DNA of 5,811 nt from assembly GCA_903970455.1 (NCBI GenBank), contig CAJCIW010000012.1, positions 1 to 5,811 of the forward strand, in the 5' to 3' direction. The position numbers and the translations under genes were made by a program. How positions within the stretch are numbered: the stretch's first letter is position 1; each line of letters starts with the position of its first letter. This document shows, in pieces, positions 4,815 through 5,811 of this stretch. The notes beneath the pieces were generated by a model that was given only the letters and a program-made list of their open reading frames with translations, was not told the origin of the DNA and did no database searches. The stretch comes from Verrucomicrobiota bacterium (GTDB taxonomy: Bacteria; Chlamydiota; Chlamydiia; Chlamydiales; Rhabdochlamydiaceae).

Positions 4815-5811
4815 AAACTTTTCCTTGGAGAATGGTAAACACGGGCCATCCTTGCAGCTCTTTACCAGCGTAAGGACTCCATCCGCATCGGGTTTTGAGG
4901 GAATGCTCATCAACCACTCTCCTTTTTTTCATATCGACTAAAAGATAATCTTGATTGTCCGGCCATCGATAAATTTCTAGAATGCGCTGACGCATCAAAC
5001 GCACGATCTGTTGTAGCGTGATTTTTCCTTGATTGCAAGCGTCAAGAAGCAAAGGGAGAGTCGTTTCGACGCCTGGGATGCCGGAAGGGGCCTTTCCATA
5101 GGGTTGGTTTTTTTCTTCCGAAGTATGGGGCGCATGATCGGAACCGATCGTGTCAAGCACTCCCACTTGAATCGCCTGCCACAGCGCCGCCGCGTCCTCT
5201 TTGGTGCGCAAGGGGGGGTTCATCTGCACTTTTGTCCCGAGTCTTTCGTAATCTTCGATGCTCAAAAAAAGATGATGGGGGGTTGTTTCGAAGGTGACGG
5301 GGACCCCGGTTTTTTTGGCTTGCTCAATCAGCTGAACTTCCCGTTTTGTGCCCACATGCAAAATGTGGAGCCGGGTCTGATATGTTTGGGAGAGCTCGAT
5401 GGCTTTTTGTGTGGCCCGCACCGCGACCTCTTGATTTCTGATCTCCGAATGGGCGCTTGGTTCCAATGTTCCTTGAAATTGCGCTTTCCGTTCATGGATC
5501 AAAGCCTCATCTTCGGCGTGGACCGCAACTAATAGATCTTGGGAAGCGGCCAACTTGAAAACAGTGTGCAGTGAATTGTCGTCATCCATCACTAACTCCC
5601 CTGTCGAGGACCCCATGAACACCTTGACGCCAACAATCTCGTCTTTGCAGCGAGAAATTTCATCGAAATGATTTTTGTCTGCTCCGAGGTAAAGCCCATA
5701 GTGCAACGGGATACCTACCTTTTTTAACTGCTCTTCGATCAACACTTTTTTCTCTAGGAGCCGTTCCAACGTAATTGTGGGGGGAATTGTGTTCGGCATA
5801 TCGAAGACCGT
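4804..5811 (-). CDS. pyrC: Dihydroorotase, TIGR00857/Bacteroidetes-like type, 5' end outside window
   Basis: This zinc amidohydrolase cyclises carbamoyl-aspartate to dihydroorotate. The frame is open through the window edge. The first residues TVFDMPNTIPPT are the conserved internal dihydroorotase block, so the ATG at 5799 is an internal methionine and roughly the first 80 residues, with the HxHxR metal ligands, lie upstream. Visible motifs, numbered from the edge, are GVKVFMGSSTGE (61-72) with K63 as candidate carboxylated lysine, VHAEDE (97-102), LHILHVGT (148-155), TPHHLFLS (177-184), the substrate loop MNPPLR (197-202), and catalytic SDHAPHT (224-230) with D225. The pairing of a K-containing FMGSSTG block with VHAEDE recalls Bacteroidetes enzymes, and E. 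coli PyrC looks quite different. The metal ligands that are visible are intact, so it is probably an active enzyme and not a PyrC-like pseudoenzyme. It is the first gene of the operon seen here; carAB and pyrB, if present, are outside. Confidence 0.94.
   Translation of the reverse strand, partial: TVFDMPNTIPPTITLERLLEKKVLIEEQLKKVGIPLHYGLYLGADKNHFDEISRCKDEIVGVKVFMGSSTGELVMDDDNSLHTVFKLAASQDLLVAVHAEDEALIHERKAQFQGTLEPSAHSEIRNQEVAVRATQKAIELSQTYQTRLHILHVGTKREVQLIEQAKKTGVPVTFETTPHHLFLSIEDYERLGTKVQMNPPLRTKEDAAALWQAIQVGVLDTIGSDHAPHTSEEKNQPYGKAPSGIPGVETTLPLLLDACNQGKITLQQIVRLMRQRILEIYRWPDNQDYLLVDMKKRRVVDEHSLKTRCGWSPYAGKELQGWPVFTILQGKVYDL
4822..4826 (-). promoter_or_regulatory. Ribosome binding site of pyrD, inside the end of pyrC
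   Basis: On the minus strand AAGGA lies 7 nt before the ATG at 4814, inside the last codons of pyrC. Good spacing makes this the evidence for the short pyrD start, and against the ATG at 4913. Confidence 0.65.

Noticed and set aside
4815..4913. 33-codon N-terminal extension of pyrD (start at 4913)
   Set aside because: It would overlap pyrC by 110 nt, and a well-placed AAGGA precedes the internal ATG at 4814. The extension has no family-like residues.
5029..5532. 167-codon open frame on the plus strand opposite pyrC
   Set aside because: It lies entirely antisense to conserved dihydroorotase motifs; the composition is that of a shadow frame and no domain is visible.

Overview
The window most likely comes from the phylum Chlamydiae, probably an environmental (amoeba- or arthropod-associated) lineage and not Chlamydiaceae. 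The main evidence is the gene at 217-1176. It encodes a type III secretion inner-ring lipoprotein whose blocks (REANEIVV, AILNQ.GLPR.KGT.LLDLFAK, IRYQ.GL.EQ, IRK.DGV.DA) follow the Chlamydia CdsJ protein (CT559 in C. trachomatis), as far as I remember that sequence. Classical Chlamydiaceae lack de novo pyrimidine synthesis, whereas this window has a pyrimidine operon, which points to a Waddlia/Parachlamydia-like relative. The species cannot be fixed by reading alone.

Every gene lies on the minus strand, so transcription runs from high to low coordinates. From 5811 to 2335 there is a tight pyrimidine operon: pyrC (5' end outside the window), pyrD, pyrE, pyrF. It carries out steps 3 to 6 of UMP synthesis: carbamoyl-aspartate to dihydroorotate, orotate, OMP and UMP. 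pyrD overlaps pyrC by 11 nt, pyrE starts 3 nt after pyrD, and pyrE and pyrF share an ATGA stop/start overlap. A family GT2 glycosyltransferase gene (2354-1374) overlaps the end of pyrF by 20 nt and is probably the last cistron. A weak intrinsic terminator-like hairpin (1339-1366) follows it.

A new transcription unit then starts. A good sigma70/sigma66-type promoter (-35 TTGACG, 17 bp spacer, TGT-extended -10 TATAAC; 1225-1253) precedes sctJ. After sctJ, 6 nt downstream, comes the first 70 codons of a second gene (210-1), in the position that the SctK-like gene CT560 occupies in Chlamydia. The junction at about 1340-1250 therefore joins a metabolic operon to a type III secretion operon.

The most interesting observation is that PyrE and PyrF resemble the two halves of the eukaryotic bifunctional UMP synthase much more than ordinary bacterial PyrE/PyrF. 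They are adjacent in the same order (OPRT then OMPDC), overlap by 4 nt, and a single -1 slip on an AAAA run at the junction would join them. PyrC looks like the TIGR00857/Bacteroidetes-like kind, and PyrD carries the catalytic cysteine of class 1 enzymes, so the operon appears to be a mosaic. I see no mobile elements, RNA genes, CRISPR arrays or notable repeats. The only non-coding stretch of any length is 1177-1373, which holds the terminator and promoter.
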